Shown here piece after piece: positions 52,508-62,408 of a stretch of DNA of 64,000 nt (within the stretch, counting starts at the first letter, position 1; each line of letters begins with the position of its first letter). Position numbers and translations under genes: made by a program. This DNA comes from Phytophthora sp. 'mugwort' (lineage: Eukaryota; Oomycota; Peronosporomycetes; Peronosporales; Peronosporaceae). The stretch is taken from positions 1,550,001 through 1,614,000 of the forward strand of contig JAUCEF010000014.1 of NCBI GenBank assembly GCA_033558025.1, in the 5' to 3' direction. Below the pieces are notes generated by a model. The model was not told the DNA's origin. It ran no database searches and saw only the letters and a program-made list of their open reading frames with translations.

Positions 52508-53437
52508 TTAAGGAAGCGTCTGACGTGGGTGGTGGATCTCGACCAGCGTAATGTACAGACCCGCGCCAATGACGGCACCGACCAGTGGGCCCACGATCGG
52601 GATCCAGAAGTAGTGATCGCGCAGGGTGAAGACTTTGGAACCCCATCCAGCGATGCTCGTGAAGAGACGAGGGCCAAAGTCACGCGCCGGGTTAATGGCG
52701 TAGCCCGTGTTCATGCCGATACACATACCAAGGGCCATGATCAAAAGGCAGAAGGCAAAAGGGGCGCCCACGGGGCCAGCCGGACGGTTGCGCTGGTCTG
52801 TGATGGCGTAGATGCCGAGCAACAGCATGGCTGTGCCAACCACCTCCGTGTAGAAGGCCGTATAGTTCGAAATGTTGTCGCTCGGGTAGGTCGCGAAGCT
52901 GCTCTGCGTAGTCTCGCGGTCTGGGTCGATGACGTTGAGGTTCTGCCATTGCATGACCCAGATCACAAAGGCGCCCACAAACGCCCCTAAGACCTGCGAG
53001 ATCATGTAGCCCGGCGCCTTCCACCAAGGTAGACGACCGTACACACAGTGGGCCAGTGTGACTGCAGTGTTCAAGTGGGCACCGCTGATACCTTCCGTGC
53101 AGTAGACACCAATGAGCACACCAATGCCCCAGCACATGTTGATGCTAAGCCACGTGCCGTTGGCATCGTTCGAGTTGGTCACCTGGTTATTCACGCCCAT
53201 ACCGAACAAGATCATGATGAAGGTGCCGAGGAACTCGGCGAAACACTCGCGCACATGTACGCTCTGCACGGCGAACCGAGAGAGACGCGCAAGCTTGACG
53301 TCCGCAGGGTTGACGCTGGGGGTCAACGGCATATCGATGTAGCTGGCGTCGTGCTTGCCGTCGTAGTCTTCGAAAGGCTGTGGGACTTGGCTGGTTGACT
53401 CCATATTGCAGGTCTGGTTGGAGGGGAACGGGGCCAT
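52508..53437 (-). CDS. Aquaglyceroporin copy 9
   Basis: This is a 309-residue intronless MIP channel starting at ATG 53435-53437 (MAPFPSNQTC), chosen by its match to the start of copy 3 and its position 71 nt below the initiator. It is the most diverged copy. The tail reads KHDASYIDMPLTPSVN in place of DKVExGYxxMPxTPK. Helix 4 is TEVVGTAMLLLG for TEFIGTAMLVLG. Helix 5 is LIMALGMCIGMNTGY for ALGMAFGMNTGY. Helix 3 has QVLGAFVGAFVIWVM. NTA (SGAHLNTAVTL), NPARDFGPR and the filter residues Trp, Gly, Tyr and Arg are all kept. The C-terminus is IHHPRQTLP. Secure family call; it may represent an ancestral lineage of the cluster. Confidence 0.94.
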   Translation of the reverse strand: MAPFPSNQTCNMESTSQVPQPFEDYDGKHDASYIDMPLTPSVNPADVKLARLSRFAVQSVHVRECFAEFLGTFIMILFGMGVNNQVTNSNDANGTWLSINMCWGIGVLIGVYCTEGISGAHLNTAVTLAHCVYGRLPWWKAPGYMISQVLGAFVGAFVIWVMQWQNLNVIDPDRETTQSSFATYPSDNISNYTAFYTEVVGTAMLLLGIYAITDQRNRPAGPVGAPFAFCLLIMALGMCIGMNTGYAINPARDFGPRLFTSIAGWGSKVFTLRDHYFWIPIVGPLVGAVIGAGLYITLVEIHHPRQTLP

Positions 53438-53507
53438 CGTCGAGAGGTTGTCTGGGTGTGAGTGGACTGGTGCTGAAGACGATGGCTCGACCTCGGATGT
53501 GCAAGTC

Positions 53508-53523
53508 AAAAGGGAGAATGAGC
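53508..53523 (-). promoter_or_regulatory. Oomycete initiator of copy 9
   Basis: GCTCATTCTCCCTTTT on the minus strand matches the 16-nt oomycete core (GCTCATTYYNCAWTTT) at all but one position. It lies 71 nt upstream of the ATG. Confidence 0.7.
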
Positions 53524-54851
53524 AACTCTGAGCAAGTCTAGCTGACCTGTGCGATCCGAGAGCGTGCCGTCATTACTATCTGAGTCTCTACTCGAAGGTG
53601 AAGATGCTCCTCTTCGACGGGAGCCGGAGCCCTGACGCGAGAGCTGTTGAACAAGTTCAATGCGCGCATGGGCCACGGTCGGATGGAGTTGACGGGCTGA
53701 GGCTCGGTGAGCCATGCTGAAGTTCCTAAGCTCAGCCTGAGCACAGGACTTGCGTATCGCGCAGCAACACTGCGAGGGAGCGTAAACTGGTACCCAGTGT
53801 GCCTATTTGGTAGAATTGACGCGATGTTCAGCGTCTCCATAAGATTGACCAGATTAGGACGTGGGTGCACGCTTAGCTTTGTGCTGGACCAAAGATTGGC
53901 CGCCGTGGGGTCAACTAAACAAGCCTGTTCATCCCTGAAGCCCCCAAACCTCGTTGGTATCACACCTCGGTCGTCCTGACGTCTTCACCAAGCAGCATGG
54001 CGTCGAAGCAGCCTGTCGGCACTATTACCTTCAGTGAGTCTCTGGGCCTTACGTGTCCACATCTGGTGCAGCATGGCCAGGTTCAAGCGTAGACTACTGG
54101 GCATCCGACAGCTAGTGACCAACAGGGCTTGCGTATTCTAGTGAAACTTTCATACTCTCGTCGGTCGAAAGTTCAAGGTTCAGGCGATGAGCCGGTGCGC
54201 GCACAGAAAGAATGCGAGGTACTCCCGCGTCCACGTTCAACGAGCCCCAAAATTAAGACTGCCATGCGCGCGTATTAAGCTTTATTAGCGCGCTGAACTA
54301 CATCGCGTTCGCTGTAGGGCCCCCGTGGGCGGTTACCTTAAGCAATGCGAGGATGTGTCTTCCGTTGGTGCTTGGATCGACCTGATGCGACTAGCATAAG
54401 CGCCCCGCTCAGTGCTTCAGCTTCAGGTACGGCGCATACAAACGGCAAGGTTAAAGGATCTCGTTGGGGCGCTGACCAATATCCTACGCTGTGGTGGTGT
54501 CTTTGCGCTCGTCAAAGGGCCGTCGACAACGATCTTCGCACGAAGGCAGTGGACTGCAATCCGAAGCACGTGTATGCTTCAGGTGGTGTCAGCCTGTCTG
54601 ATAGCAACGTCGTGACGCGCACCGGTCAGCCTTGAATACATTGTAACCTTAATCTCTGCACGGTACTAAAGCGAGAAGCATCAGCCGACTGCCAGTGCCA
54701 CGTTCATCGGTGTTTGCGCCGCCTGCTTCGTGATGAGCGCCGGAACCACTGTGCACGGCGTGCAGTGATTTGAGCTAGAAAGTGAGCACTGCATCTTTCG
54801 AGCGCGGCTGGCGGCTGGTGGCTGGCGGCTAGCTTCGTCATCTTGCACCAG
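53524..54851. other. Intergenic region up to the LTR element; no gene
   Basis: Several mid-length frames at 53538-53963 (-), 53707-53979 (+) and 54345-54635 (+) show no family resemblance and no initiator. A CTGGCGG(T/C)TGG-type direct repeat lies near 54805-54830. The last five bases, ACCAG, may be the target duplication of the retrotransposon. Confidence 0.45.
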
Positions 54852-55244
54852 TGTCGGGGCGGCTATGCACTTGCAGTGCGGCGTAGGAAGCAGGTAGGCT
54901 TGGACTTGTGGGGAACGACGCACGTTTTGGAATGATTATATTTGTTTGTTTTTCTTTTGCTAGCTACGACATGAATGCGCTCATGAAAGCATGCGCTCCC
55001 TTACTGGGTAAGCTTCTTTTTTAAAAAAAAAAACGTAAGCAACGTTTCCTTTTTCCTTAAATTTGTTATGTGCAGGTACGCATCAGGTACGTACCTTCGG
55101 CGGCTGCCTGCCACGCGCGACCTGGCCGTTCAAGGCAGCTCGCGCATGGTGGCTTGCTTCATAGGCCGCTGGCGTGCTCGGTCAGCACGCCCGTGAGGGT
55201 GATGGCCTAGGCGTGCTGACCGGAACGCCGTGCTCGGCCTGACA
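54852..55244 (-). repeat. 3' LTR of the gypsy element (393 bp)
   Basis: Begins TGTCGGGGCGG and ends CGGCCTGACA on the plus strand. It contains an A-rich run near 55022-55035 where the other LTR has different sequence, and the shared blocks TTCGGCGGCTGCCTGCCA and GGGTGATGGCCTAGGCGTGC. Confidence 0.9.
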
Positions 55245-55480
55245 TCTCCCCCCGGTTGAGTTCACGTTGGCGAAGGCGATATTCCTCAAGGAGTTGTTGC
55301 CAATGCAAAACATTTTTAATGTCTTTCTCGTTCTCCCATGACGCTTCATGTTAAGGCAGACCATGCCATTGGGCCAACCATTGACGCTTACGACGTCTCA
55401 CGCGGTTTCTTAGCAATTTCTCCACGATGTACAGTTGTTCTTCAGTTTCTTCGTCGACAATAAGCGGAACAGCCTTCGGT
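55245..55480 (-). pseudogene. Gypsy integrase C-terminal chromodomain
   Basis: On the minus strand YIVEKLLRNRVRRRKRQWLA, then QWHGLP and HEASWENEK, matches a chromodomain (YxVExIL...YLVKWxGxxxxxxTWE). It places the element among the chromoviruses, whose chromodomain can steer integration to particular chromatin. A stop separates the two halves. Confidence 0.75.
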
Positions 55481-56625
55481 ATTGGGCGGTTTGGGAAGTC
55501 CGACACGTTGGTCTTGTAATGCGATAGGAGTTCGACTTTAAACGTAGGATTGATCCTCCTTATTACGTTGGGTAGAATCAGCTTTGCCGCGTTGTTGTTT
55601 ACCATGCGTTCGATCACGAAAGGCCCGACTTTCTCTGCCGTTAGCTTTGCTTTCTTGAGTTCCGTATCATAATTAAAATTATTTTTTAATTTTTGTTTTA
55701 AAGATAAGTTCTTCGTGTCGAGCAATACTAACTCTCCCTCTTTGAAGATGACTTCTTGGTATTTGCGATCCTAGTGCTCCCTCTGTTTGGCTTGAGCTTG
55801 TTCGAGATTCTGGCGAGCTTCTTCTACGATCTCTTGCCTTTCTTTTGCAAAGTTTCTCCCGAACTCTGCAATCGTTACATCTTGCTTCGACTGAAGTAGG
55901 CCTTTCATTTCTTCAGCGACTAGGTTTGACACCTTACGCCTTGTGTCAACCTCAAATGGAGTAAGTTTTGTCGATGCGTTGACGAGAGTTGAGTGGGCAT
56001 ACTCTACAGTTCCAAGATACTTCACCCAATCCTCGCCATGATACGATACCATGCATCTCAGATCATCTTCAAGTACTAAGTTTTGACGTTCTGTGGCCAT
56101 CAGCTTGAGCACTGCGAGCTGTGGTCATATTAGTTTGACACCCATCAGCTTTATAAGTGACTTCCAGAAATCTGAAATGAATTTCGAGTCACGGTCGCTG
56201 ATAATTACTGTCGGTACACCATGGTGTCTGATAACAGCATCAAAGAAGACTTTGGCTGTGTCCTGGCATATGCCGTAGTGTAGGTAGGTGCCGACTTTGC
56301 GCGTTTCGACACTTTGTCGAGCATCAAATCCTTTCGACACCGGCAATTCAGTGATGAAGTCCATCGATACAACTTCCAGCATTCCTTAGGAATTGGTATT
56401 GGCATCAGAAGACCTTTCTTCTTCTGACTGCTGGACTTCCATCTCGCGCAGGTCTCACAGGTACGGACATACTCTCGAACGTCACGATCCATAGTCGGCC
56501 ACCAATACCATTGCGACAGCTTTAGGTAGGTACGCCGGCTACCCCGATGCGCTGACATGCTGCCATCATGGAACTCTATGATGACATTCGTACGTAGACC
56601 TTTGCGCTTCGGAACACACAAACGG
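55481..56625 (-). pseudogene. Gypsy integrase
   Basis: Zinc-binding N-terminus: EFHDGSMSAHRGSRRTYLKL and CETCARWK (HHCC pattern, about 56580-56440). Catalytic core: VVSMDFITELP with the first Asp (about 56370), then VPTVIISDRDSKFISDFWKS with the second Asp (about 56220-56160). The third acidic region, normally TDGQTERxNR, is garbled near 56100. GEDWVKYLGTVEYAHSTLVN (56050-55990) and TPFEVDTRRKV follow, then GPFVIERMVNNNAAKLILP of the C-terminal domain. Frame breaks at about 56330, 56100 and 55770. Confidence 0.8.
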
Positions 56626-56780
56626 TAGACAGTATATCTCTTTGTATTCTTAACGAAGAATAAACCGTTGTTTCACAAACTTTTCCATGTGGGTACTCTG
56701 CGTCCATTGTTGCTTGAACTCTTGGTTCGACATGTACCCGAGTTGAAACTCTTTCTTCTGGTCAGCGGACAAGTGCAGAC

Positions 56781-57480
56781 TCACATAATGGAAATCGACG
56801 CTGTTGACTTGCTCTTGCGGTACACCAATCGGACGACTCTCCCCCATAAGTCGACATCGTCAAGAATGAGATGGAAGGCTTCGACCGACATATGACGTAA
56901 CACCGATGATTGAATCATCGGCTCCTGCGTATACACTACGTGTTGTTTACAGGAGTCATCACAATCATGAACAGCGTAAGTAACATCGGGTAATGGAGTT
57001 GGTTTAGCTTCTAGCTCGTCCGAATCTGCCATCGGAGGTCGCGATAACGCGTCGGCGACCACATTAGCATTACCACGCACGTGATGTAACGTAAACGTAA
57101 AGTTGGAGAAGCTCGTTAAGAAGCGAGCCCTTTTTGGCGATACGCGAGGATGATGCAACATCCATGAACACGCCGAACTATCCGTGTATACATCAAACGG
57201 ACTTACATGTAGGTAATGTCTCCACTTTTCCGTAGCTGCTTAAATAGCTAACAGCTCGTTCTCGTGCGTTGGCCATCTACGTTCATGCCCATTTAACTTC
57301 TTTGAAAAGAATGCGATCGGATGGTCAACACCATCATAGTTCTGGGGCAGAACTCCACCCATGCAGTACCCAGATGCATCGGTAGTCACGATGAACGGCG
57401 TGTAAAATCCGGCAACTTCATCGTTGGCGCTTGTTGAAGGCGAGTTTGAGCGCGAGGAAAGCATTTTCGTGCTCATCTTC
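56781..57480 (-). pseudogene. Gypsy RNase H
   Basis: GFYTPFIVTTDASGYCMGGV with the catalytic TDAS, HPIAFFSKKLNGHERRWPTH and ENELLAI (57410-57240) form the RNase H core. ARFLTSFSNFTFTLHHVRGN followed by VVADALSRPP (57130-57040) gives the last helix and the HVRGNANVVADALSR signature. It is split by a stop at about 57240. Confidence 0.8.
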
Positions 57481-57590
57481 CCAGGCCCACGGTGTCTGTG
57501 CTTGAGTTAGTGCTCTTAGAGGACGTGCAATCTTCGCGAAATCACAGATGAACCTGCGATAGTATCCTGCTAGCCCAAAACAAAGAAAGC

Positions 57591-58515
57591 TCAATAGCGC
57601 CTTCCTTGATGTTGGAGCGGGTATTTAGCGATTGCCTTCGTCTTGCGAGGATCTACCTTTAATCCATCTTTCGACACTACGTGGCCCAGAAACGCTACCT
57701 CCGATTGTCCAAACGAACACTTGGACAGGCGAGCATAAAGCTTTTCTCGACGCAGTACTTCAAAAATCTTGCGTAGATGTTTTACATGCTCCGTTATATT
57801 GCTGGAAAAGCTACAGATATCATCCAGATACACGACGATGAAGTCAAACTTCTCAAAAAGAGTACGCATGAGCCGTGACCATGTTCCTGGCATTCCAGCC
57901 ATATCCATAGGGGGAACACACATATGATAGATTTCCTTGTACGTTCGAAACGCAGTATATGGTCGGCTCGACTTTATCACCGCATTTAGTGATATCCTTG
58001 TGCAATATCAATCAGGGTATATACTTCACACCCAACCATTCGATCAAAACGTTCCTCAAATATAGGAAAAGGAATTTTGGCTATGATACTTATGTGATTA
58101 ATGTATCGATAGTCAATTACCCAGCGGAATGGAATTTTCGAGTTTCCGCTACGAAGTCACTCAGCTCTGCGAGGAAACATCCCTGTCACTGGATCTTTCT
58201 TTGGAATGGCGAAGATGTTCGACACCCAAGGTGAGTTTGACAATTCGGCCCACCCTTTACGCAAATTCTCCTCCACAAATTCTTCGAGTGCATCTTGCTC
58301 CATTTTTGACAAGCAAAACGGAGGTCTCGAGCTTGGTTTAGCGTCTTCTTTCAGCTTTAACTCGAAGTTAACCTCTCGCGACGGTGGGAGGTTATCAGGT
58401 AACTTATTCGTGAACACATCCACAAATTTATCAAGAACTACCTTGCGGATAGGTTCAGGAATATATTTCAACTCCTCGCTCTTTATGACCTTAACACGAA
58501 AGACTTGCACATAGT
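57591..58515 (-). pseudogene. Gypsy reverse transcriptase
   Basis: The first part (58510-58157) has SREVNFELKLKEDAKPSSRP and FVEENLRKGWAELSNSPWVS with IFAIPKKD. The second (57980-57591) has AFRTYKEIYHMCVPPMDMAG, FDFIVVYLDDICSFS carrying the catalytic YLDD, and KCSFGQSEVAFLGHVVSKDG. A gap in the palm near 58000-58160 carries stops, so the first catalytic Asp block is damaged. Confidence 0.85.
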
Positions 58516-58519
58516 GTCC

Positions 58520-58903
58520 TTATCTCTTGCGATGGGTGAATCTGGGTCCGTCAACTTCCACGAAGTGAAAATTCTCAGGAATTTCGACATCTCCTGTCTG
58601 CCAATTCACTATCGGATTGTACCGGACGAACCAGGGCTTATCAAAGATCACCTCGTGTGATTCTGGTAACCGCCATTCTACAAGCTCCATGGACAGAAAT
58701 ACGTAGCCGTCCGTCTTAACCGTTGCTTGAACATGCTGGACTTCCTGTCTAGCAGTCACTGTTCCATCGAACCTTGTTACTTGTAACTTCCGCGAAGTCA
58801 GCACAGTAGTTGCGATACCGGGCTTGATCATGTTCCTACTGGCACCAGTGTCCAGTAGAATTCGGACATCCTTTCCGTTGATTCTTCCTTTCCAGATGAA
58901 CAC
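58520..58903 (-). pseudogene. Gypsy aspartic protease
   Basis: GKDVRILLDTGASRNMIKPG holds the retroviral-type catalytic DTGA. The open frame is 127 residues and joins the RT region through a stop at 58520. This is the usual protease placement between gag and RT. Confidence 0.8.
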
Positions 58904-59258
58904 ATTCGCGCTAGTACTAAGCTGCGCTGCATTAACCTTCGGTTATCTGACGTACTTGTTGGTTGCAATCCATGTAATACCAACTGCTCCTCTGAATGTG
59001 ATTCACACATATCAGGTACTTCCATGGTAGCGATTCGCGCATACCAGTTTCTTCCGTCATGGCAGGTGTAGTTTCCTCAGCTTCAGTACTTACGGACTGT
59101 ATGGTCTTTCCTTGCGTCGCCAATTGCTCTTGGATGTTCGCTACACTCATCGTCAAGTGCTCCATGACAACTGTTTCCGTGGTGTCATCAGGGTTTCATC
59201 ATTTTGATTTGCCATGTTCATCCTTGCCTGCCCACGACCACGTCGTTGATTCGAGTGA

Positions 59259-60640
59259 TTATACCTCGGTGGGTGTCTTCTGGCTTTCTATTGCGATCGA
59301 ATAGGACATTGGGTTAGCCCTATGAGCAGCGCTTCCACACCTGAAACACAGATTACGGCGTATTGCACTCATCTCGCGATGGCACATGCATGCTATCAAT
59401 TTCCATTGGCTCCGCTGCATCACCATCGTTCGTGTGTTTTGGTTCGTACGCTCGGTACTTACGACACTCTTTGTTTCCAGCCGTACGTCCATGGTGGGGA
59501 TGAGATCGAGTATAGTCTAACGCTGTTGTTACCAGCTTTCGCAAGCGTCTCGCAACGTCGATATTGAACCTCTTCACGTACACTGGACGATAGTCCACGT
59601 AAAAAGTAACTGATTTTGTCCAGTTCCTCCATCTTTGTGACTTGCGTCACTAAGTCGCGAAACTTGCTGACATAGTCAGGCAAGTCTTTGCAACTGCGCT
59701 CTTTCAAGTCGTTCATCTGCTCTAGCAGACGCTCTTGCAGGTCCTTGGGTACGAACTCGGCTTCCAACTTCAAAAGGAAGTCGCCGACACTCGCATAAGT
59801 GTCCATTTCATGCATGTACCAGTGTGCAGCACCATGCTTCAGCGTTCCGGCGATCAAAGGCCAACATCCTTTTCTTCAGGGCTGCCTCCTTGTATGCGAT
59901 ACTCTTAGGTTGAAAGTATTGGTCAATCTGCTCATTGTATAAAGCAAATGACTCGTCCATGGTACCGCTGTAGGTAGGCAGTTTTACACCACCAGTTTGA
60001 GCTCAGAGACCTGTTTTATGTGCGTGAGAGTCTCAATAAGCTCGGTTTGCTTCTGGGTCGAAGCGATCATACTCTGCATAAGATGTGCAGGATCCACCAT
60101 ACTTGATACTTTCGGCTTGATTACTTTTCGAAAATCTTGAAGATGAACGGGAGATACTTGTTATGAGGAATAGATATGCTACTCCTAAGGTTCCAAACGA
60201 CTAGTTTTTGTCGGTTCTGGTCTTCTTGGATGCGTTCGGCGAGGTCGATCCACCTTTGAGTGCTTGGCGAACACGCTTAGCATGTTTACGCGTCGAGTCG
60301 CTCCACTTGGAGTACGGGGGTTCTTCACCAACCTCGATTTCTCGCAAATACGCTGGATTCCAGTCGAGACGATGTGGTTGGCGCGATGAAGTTGAGTCTT
60401 GCGTCGATTAGCACCCTCACATAGCAACGTTTCTTTGCGCCACGTTCACAGCCACGAGCTTGACCAAAGCCTGTAGTATACGATCAGACTTGGCTATCGA
60501 CTTGTAGAGGTCCGTGAGCGCTTTCTTTGTAGCACCCGGATCGTCGACAGACAAACGCACGAACTCGCCTAGTAACGGAACCTCGTTGTCCTTCTGATGG
60601 ACAATAGACGGTTTTGCTCGAGTCATAACGTAGCCCAAGC
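59259..60640 (-). pseudogene. Gypsy gag
   Basis: AEFVPKDLQERLLEQMNDLK, KDLPDYVSKFRDLVTQVTKM and LDKISYFLRGL (59770-59590) match the retrotransposon gag domain. A nucleocapsid zinc knuckle CFRCGSAAHRANP (about 59345-59300) has its last Cys in another frame. The N-terminal part at 60638-59860 is basic and helical, broken at 60417 and 60185. Confidence 0.75.
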
Positions 60641-61519
60641 GGCTCAGAACAATGAGACTGTTAGAGAGTCTTTCTTAAGTCAAAGAATAATTTTATTACA
60701 AACAGGTTATATTTCCAATTATTCATTACTAATGCTAATTAGTATAATTTGCTATAAAGAATTAAACATTTTATAATAGTATTAATTAGCATTATTAGTA
60801 TTTTACAAAGTTTATTTATTGCGGAAAGTAGGATTTGAACCTATGTAAAAAATATTAAAACAAGTTTACACTTTTTAAATCTTTACTGAAGAATGTATTC
60901 TACATTACATAAAATGAATTATGAAAAAATACTTACAAATACTATTTTATTCCTAATTCATCACATTCAGAAAATTATACGGGTTTATGATTATTAAAAT
61001 TCAATAAATATACAAATCGTTATATATACTATAACAATACTTGAATTATTTTACATAATATATATAATTTTGTTAAAAACTTTTACCTGAATTGAGTTAT
61101 TTAAAAATATAAAGGTGAAGCAAAGATAAAAAGAAAAAACGGAAATAGTAGGCGTATTATCATAAATTCTTTTTAAAATACTGTTTGCTTTTTCTTCTTT
61201 TTTTAAAGCAGGTTCTTCAGCTTCAGTCTCTAAATCCATAAAATCTTCTAATAAGATTATTTCAAGAGGTAACAAAATTAAAATAAATTTTAGAATATTT
61301 TGAGAAAAAATTTATGATGATGTATCGGTTGTTGAGAAGCATAGCCGAGTAGCTAAACTTAATTTGCATAACTACTGAAAGCATCTAAATAAGAAACCAT
61401 TCTTAAAAAAAATCGTATAAAAAGTGTAAGAGATGATTACATTAATAGTTTTTAGTGTAAGTATTGTAAAATATTTAGCTTAAAACTACTAAAAGTTTTA
61501 AAAATTAAAATATAATTAT

Positions 61520-61591
61520 TTGTTTGTAGCTCAACGGTAGAGCAAATGGCTGTTAACCATTACGTTGTAGGTTCAAATCCTATCAAGGAAT
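61520..61591 (+). tRNA. tRNA-Asn(GUU), mitochondrial type, mildly decayed
   Basis: The cloverleaf folds by eye. The acceptor TTGTTTG pairs with CAAGGAA, with one G-G mismatch and one wobble. The D-arm is AGCTCAACGGTAGAGCA. The anticodon stem AATGG/CCATT encloses loop CTGTTAA with anticodon GTT. The T-arm is GTAGG-TTCAAAT-CCTAT. The two acceptor irregularities suggest nuclear decay of a mitochondrial copy. Confidence 0.75.
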
Positions 61592-61602
61592 TTTTATATT
61601 TT

Positions 61603-61677
61603 AGGTCGAATAGCCGATTCATTAAGGCAGTAGTTTGCTAAACTGCTGGGAAAAGGTTGCCAAGATCCATCCGACTT
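61603..61677 (+). tRNA. tRNA-Ser(GCU)-like, T-arm damaged
   Basis: Starts AGGTCGAATAGCC and ends CCGACTT, so the acceptor GGTCG pairs with CGACT in part. The D-stem GCC/GGC is present. The anticodon loop TTGCTAA has anticodon GCT between stems GTAGT and ACTGC. The expected T-arm (GGTTCAAATCC-like) reads GGTTGCCAAGATCC, with an insertion and substitutions. Probably a non-functional copy. Confidence 0.6.
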
Positions 61678-61983
61678 AGCGGCCAGCCAAGAATTACGCC
61701 TACTAAATAGGGACTTGGTTTACAAACGGGGCAGGTTCAGGATCAGCAACAGCAATTCCAATTATAGCCAGTGCAAATAACCGGGGCAGAGTACCCTCAG
61801 GCACTACCAACAGCCTTCCTGTCAAATTTGCATAAATCAGCGTACGCTGGCCAAAACGTGAAATTATAGTTATGACCACACGCAGTGTGCAGCTGGGTGT
61901 CCAATCAAGGAACAACCACTTCCGGCCACAGCACTATCGGGACGATAGCGACGACAGTGACGATAGCGATAGCCGCGGATTCC

Positions 61984-61996
61984 CCCCTGCTACCAG
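61984..61996 (-). other. Primer binding site of the gypsy element
   Basis: On the minus strand TGGTAGCAGGGGG starts two bases after the 5' LTR end (GCCCCGACA-TC-TGG). TGG at this place pairs with the CCA end of a tRNA; the next bases resemble a Met-type primer. Confidence 0.6.
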
Positions 61997-61997
61997 A

Positions 61998-62408
61998 TGT
62001 CGGGGCGGCTATGCACTTGCATTGCGGCGGAGGAAGCAGGTAGGCTTGGACTGTGGGGAACGACGCACTTTTGGAATGATTGTATTGTTTTGTTTTTCTT
62101 TTGGTAGCTACGATATGCATGCGGTCATGGAAGCACCTCGTGCACTCCATTCGCTCCCTTACTGGGTAAGCTTCTTTTTCTTTTCTGTACATAACCTAAA
62201 TGTAAGCAACGTTTCCTTTCCTAAATTTGTACTGTACAGGTACGCATTAGGTACGTACCTTCGGCGGCTGCCTGCCATGCGCGTCCCGACCGTTCAAGGC
62301 AGCTCGCGCATGGTGGCTTGCTACATAGACCGCTGGCGTTCTCGGTCAGCACGCCCGTGAGGGTGATGGCCTAGGCGTGCTGACCGGCACGCCGTGCTCA
62401 GCCTGACA
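61998..62408 (-). repeat. 5' LTR of the gypsy element (411 bp)
   Basis: Direct repeat of 54852-55244, with the same TGTCGGGGCGG start and GCCTGACA end. Differences include GATATGCATGCGGTCATGG against the other LTR's GACATGAATGCGCTCATGA. Confidence 0.9.

Larger units (their letters stand above)
60665..61680. other. AT-rich mitochondrial-like insertion (NUMT) inside the gypsy element
   Basis: A block of roughly 1 kb of very AT-rich DNA interrupts the 5' part of the retrotransposon, between gag and the primer site. It carries two organelle-style tRNA genes in tandem (Asn at 61520-61591 and Ser at 61603-61677) and an isolated T-arm on the minus strand near 60821-60846 (GGTTCAAATCC). Base composition, tRNA spacing of 11 bp and lack of GC-rich stems fit oomycete mitochondrial DNA; oomycetes have no plastid. 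The frame at 61051-61275 (-) may be a piece of a mitochondrial open reading frame, but it is not recognised. Boundaries are estimated from the composition change. Confidence 0.65.
54852..62408 (-). mobile_element. Ty3/gypsy chromovirus-type LTR retrotransposon
   Basis: Two directly repeated LTRs bound the element: 54852-55244 and 61998-62408. Both begin TGTCGGGGCGGCTATGCAC and end with GCCTGACA. The element is transcribed leftward, so the right LTR is the 5' LTR. Just inside it, read on the minus strand, lies TGGTAGCAGGGGG (61984-61995), a plausible tRNA primer site. Just before the left (3') LTR is a polypurine tract, GGGGGGAGA (55245-55253). The outer flanks are ACCAG on the left and ACTAG on the right, possibly a 5-bp target duplication with one change. 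Gag, protease, RT, RNase H, integrase and a chromodomain follow in that order, all broken. The LTRs differ by many substitutions and indels, so the insertion is old. Confidence 0.9.

Noticed and set aside
53538..54635. Mid-length frames between copy 9 and the LTR
   Set aside because: No motif, no initiator and overlapping frames on both strands; not supported as genes.
60821..60846. Third tRNA on the minus strand in the AT-rich block
   Set aside because: Only a T-arm and 3' acceptor (TTTCCGC) are visible. No matching 5' acceptor (GCGGAAA) or anticodon arm was found at the right distance.
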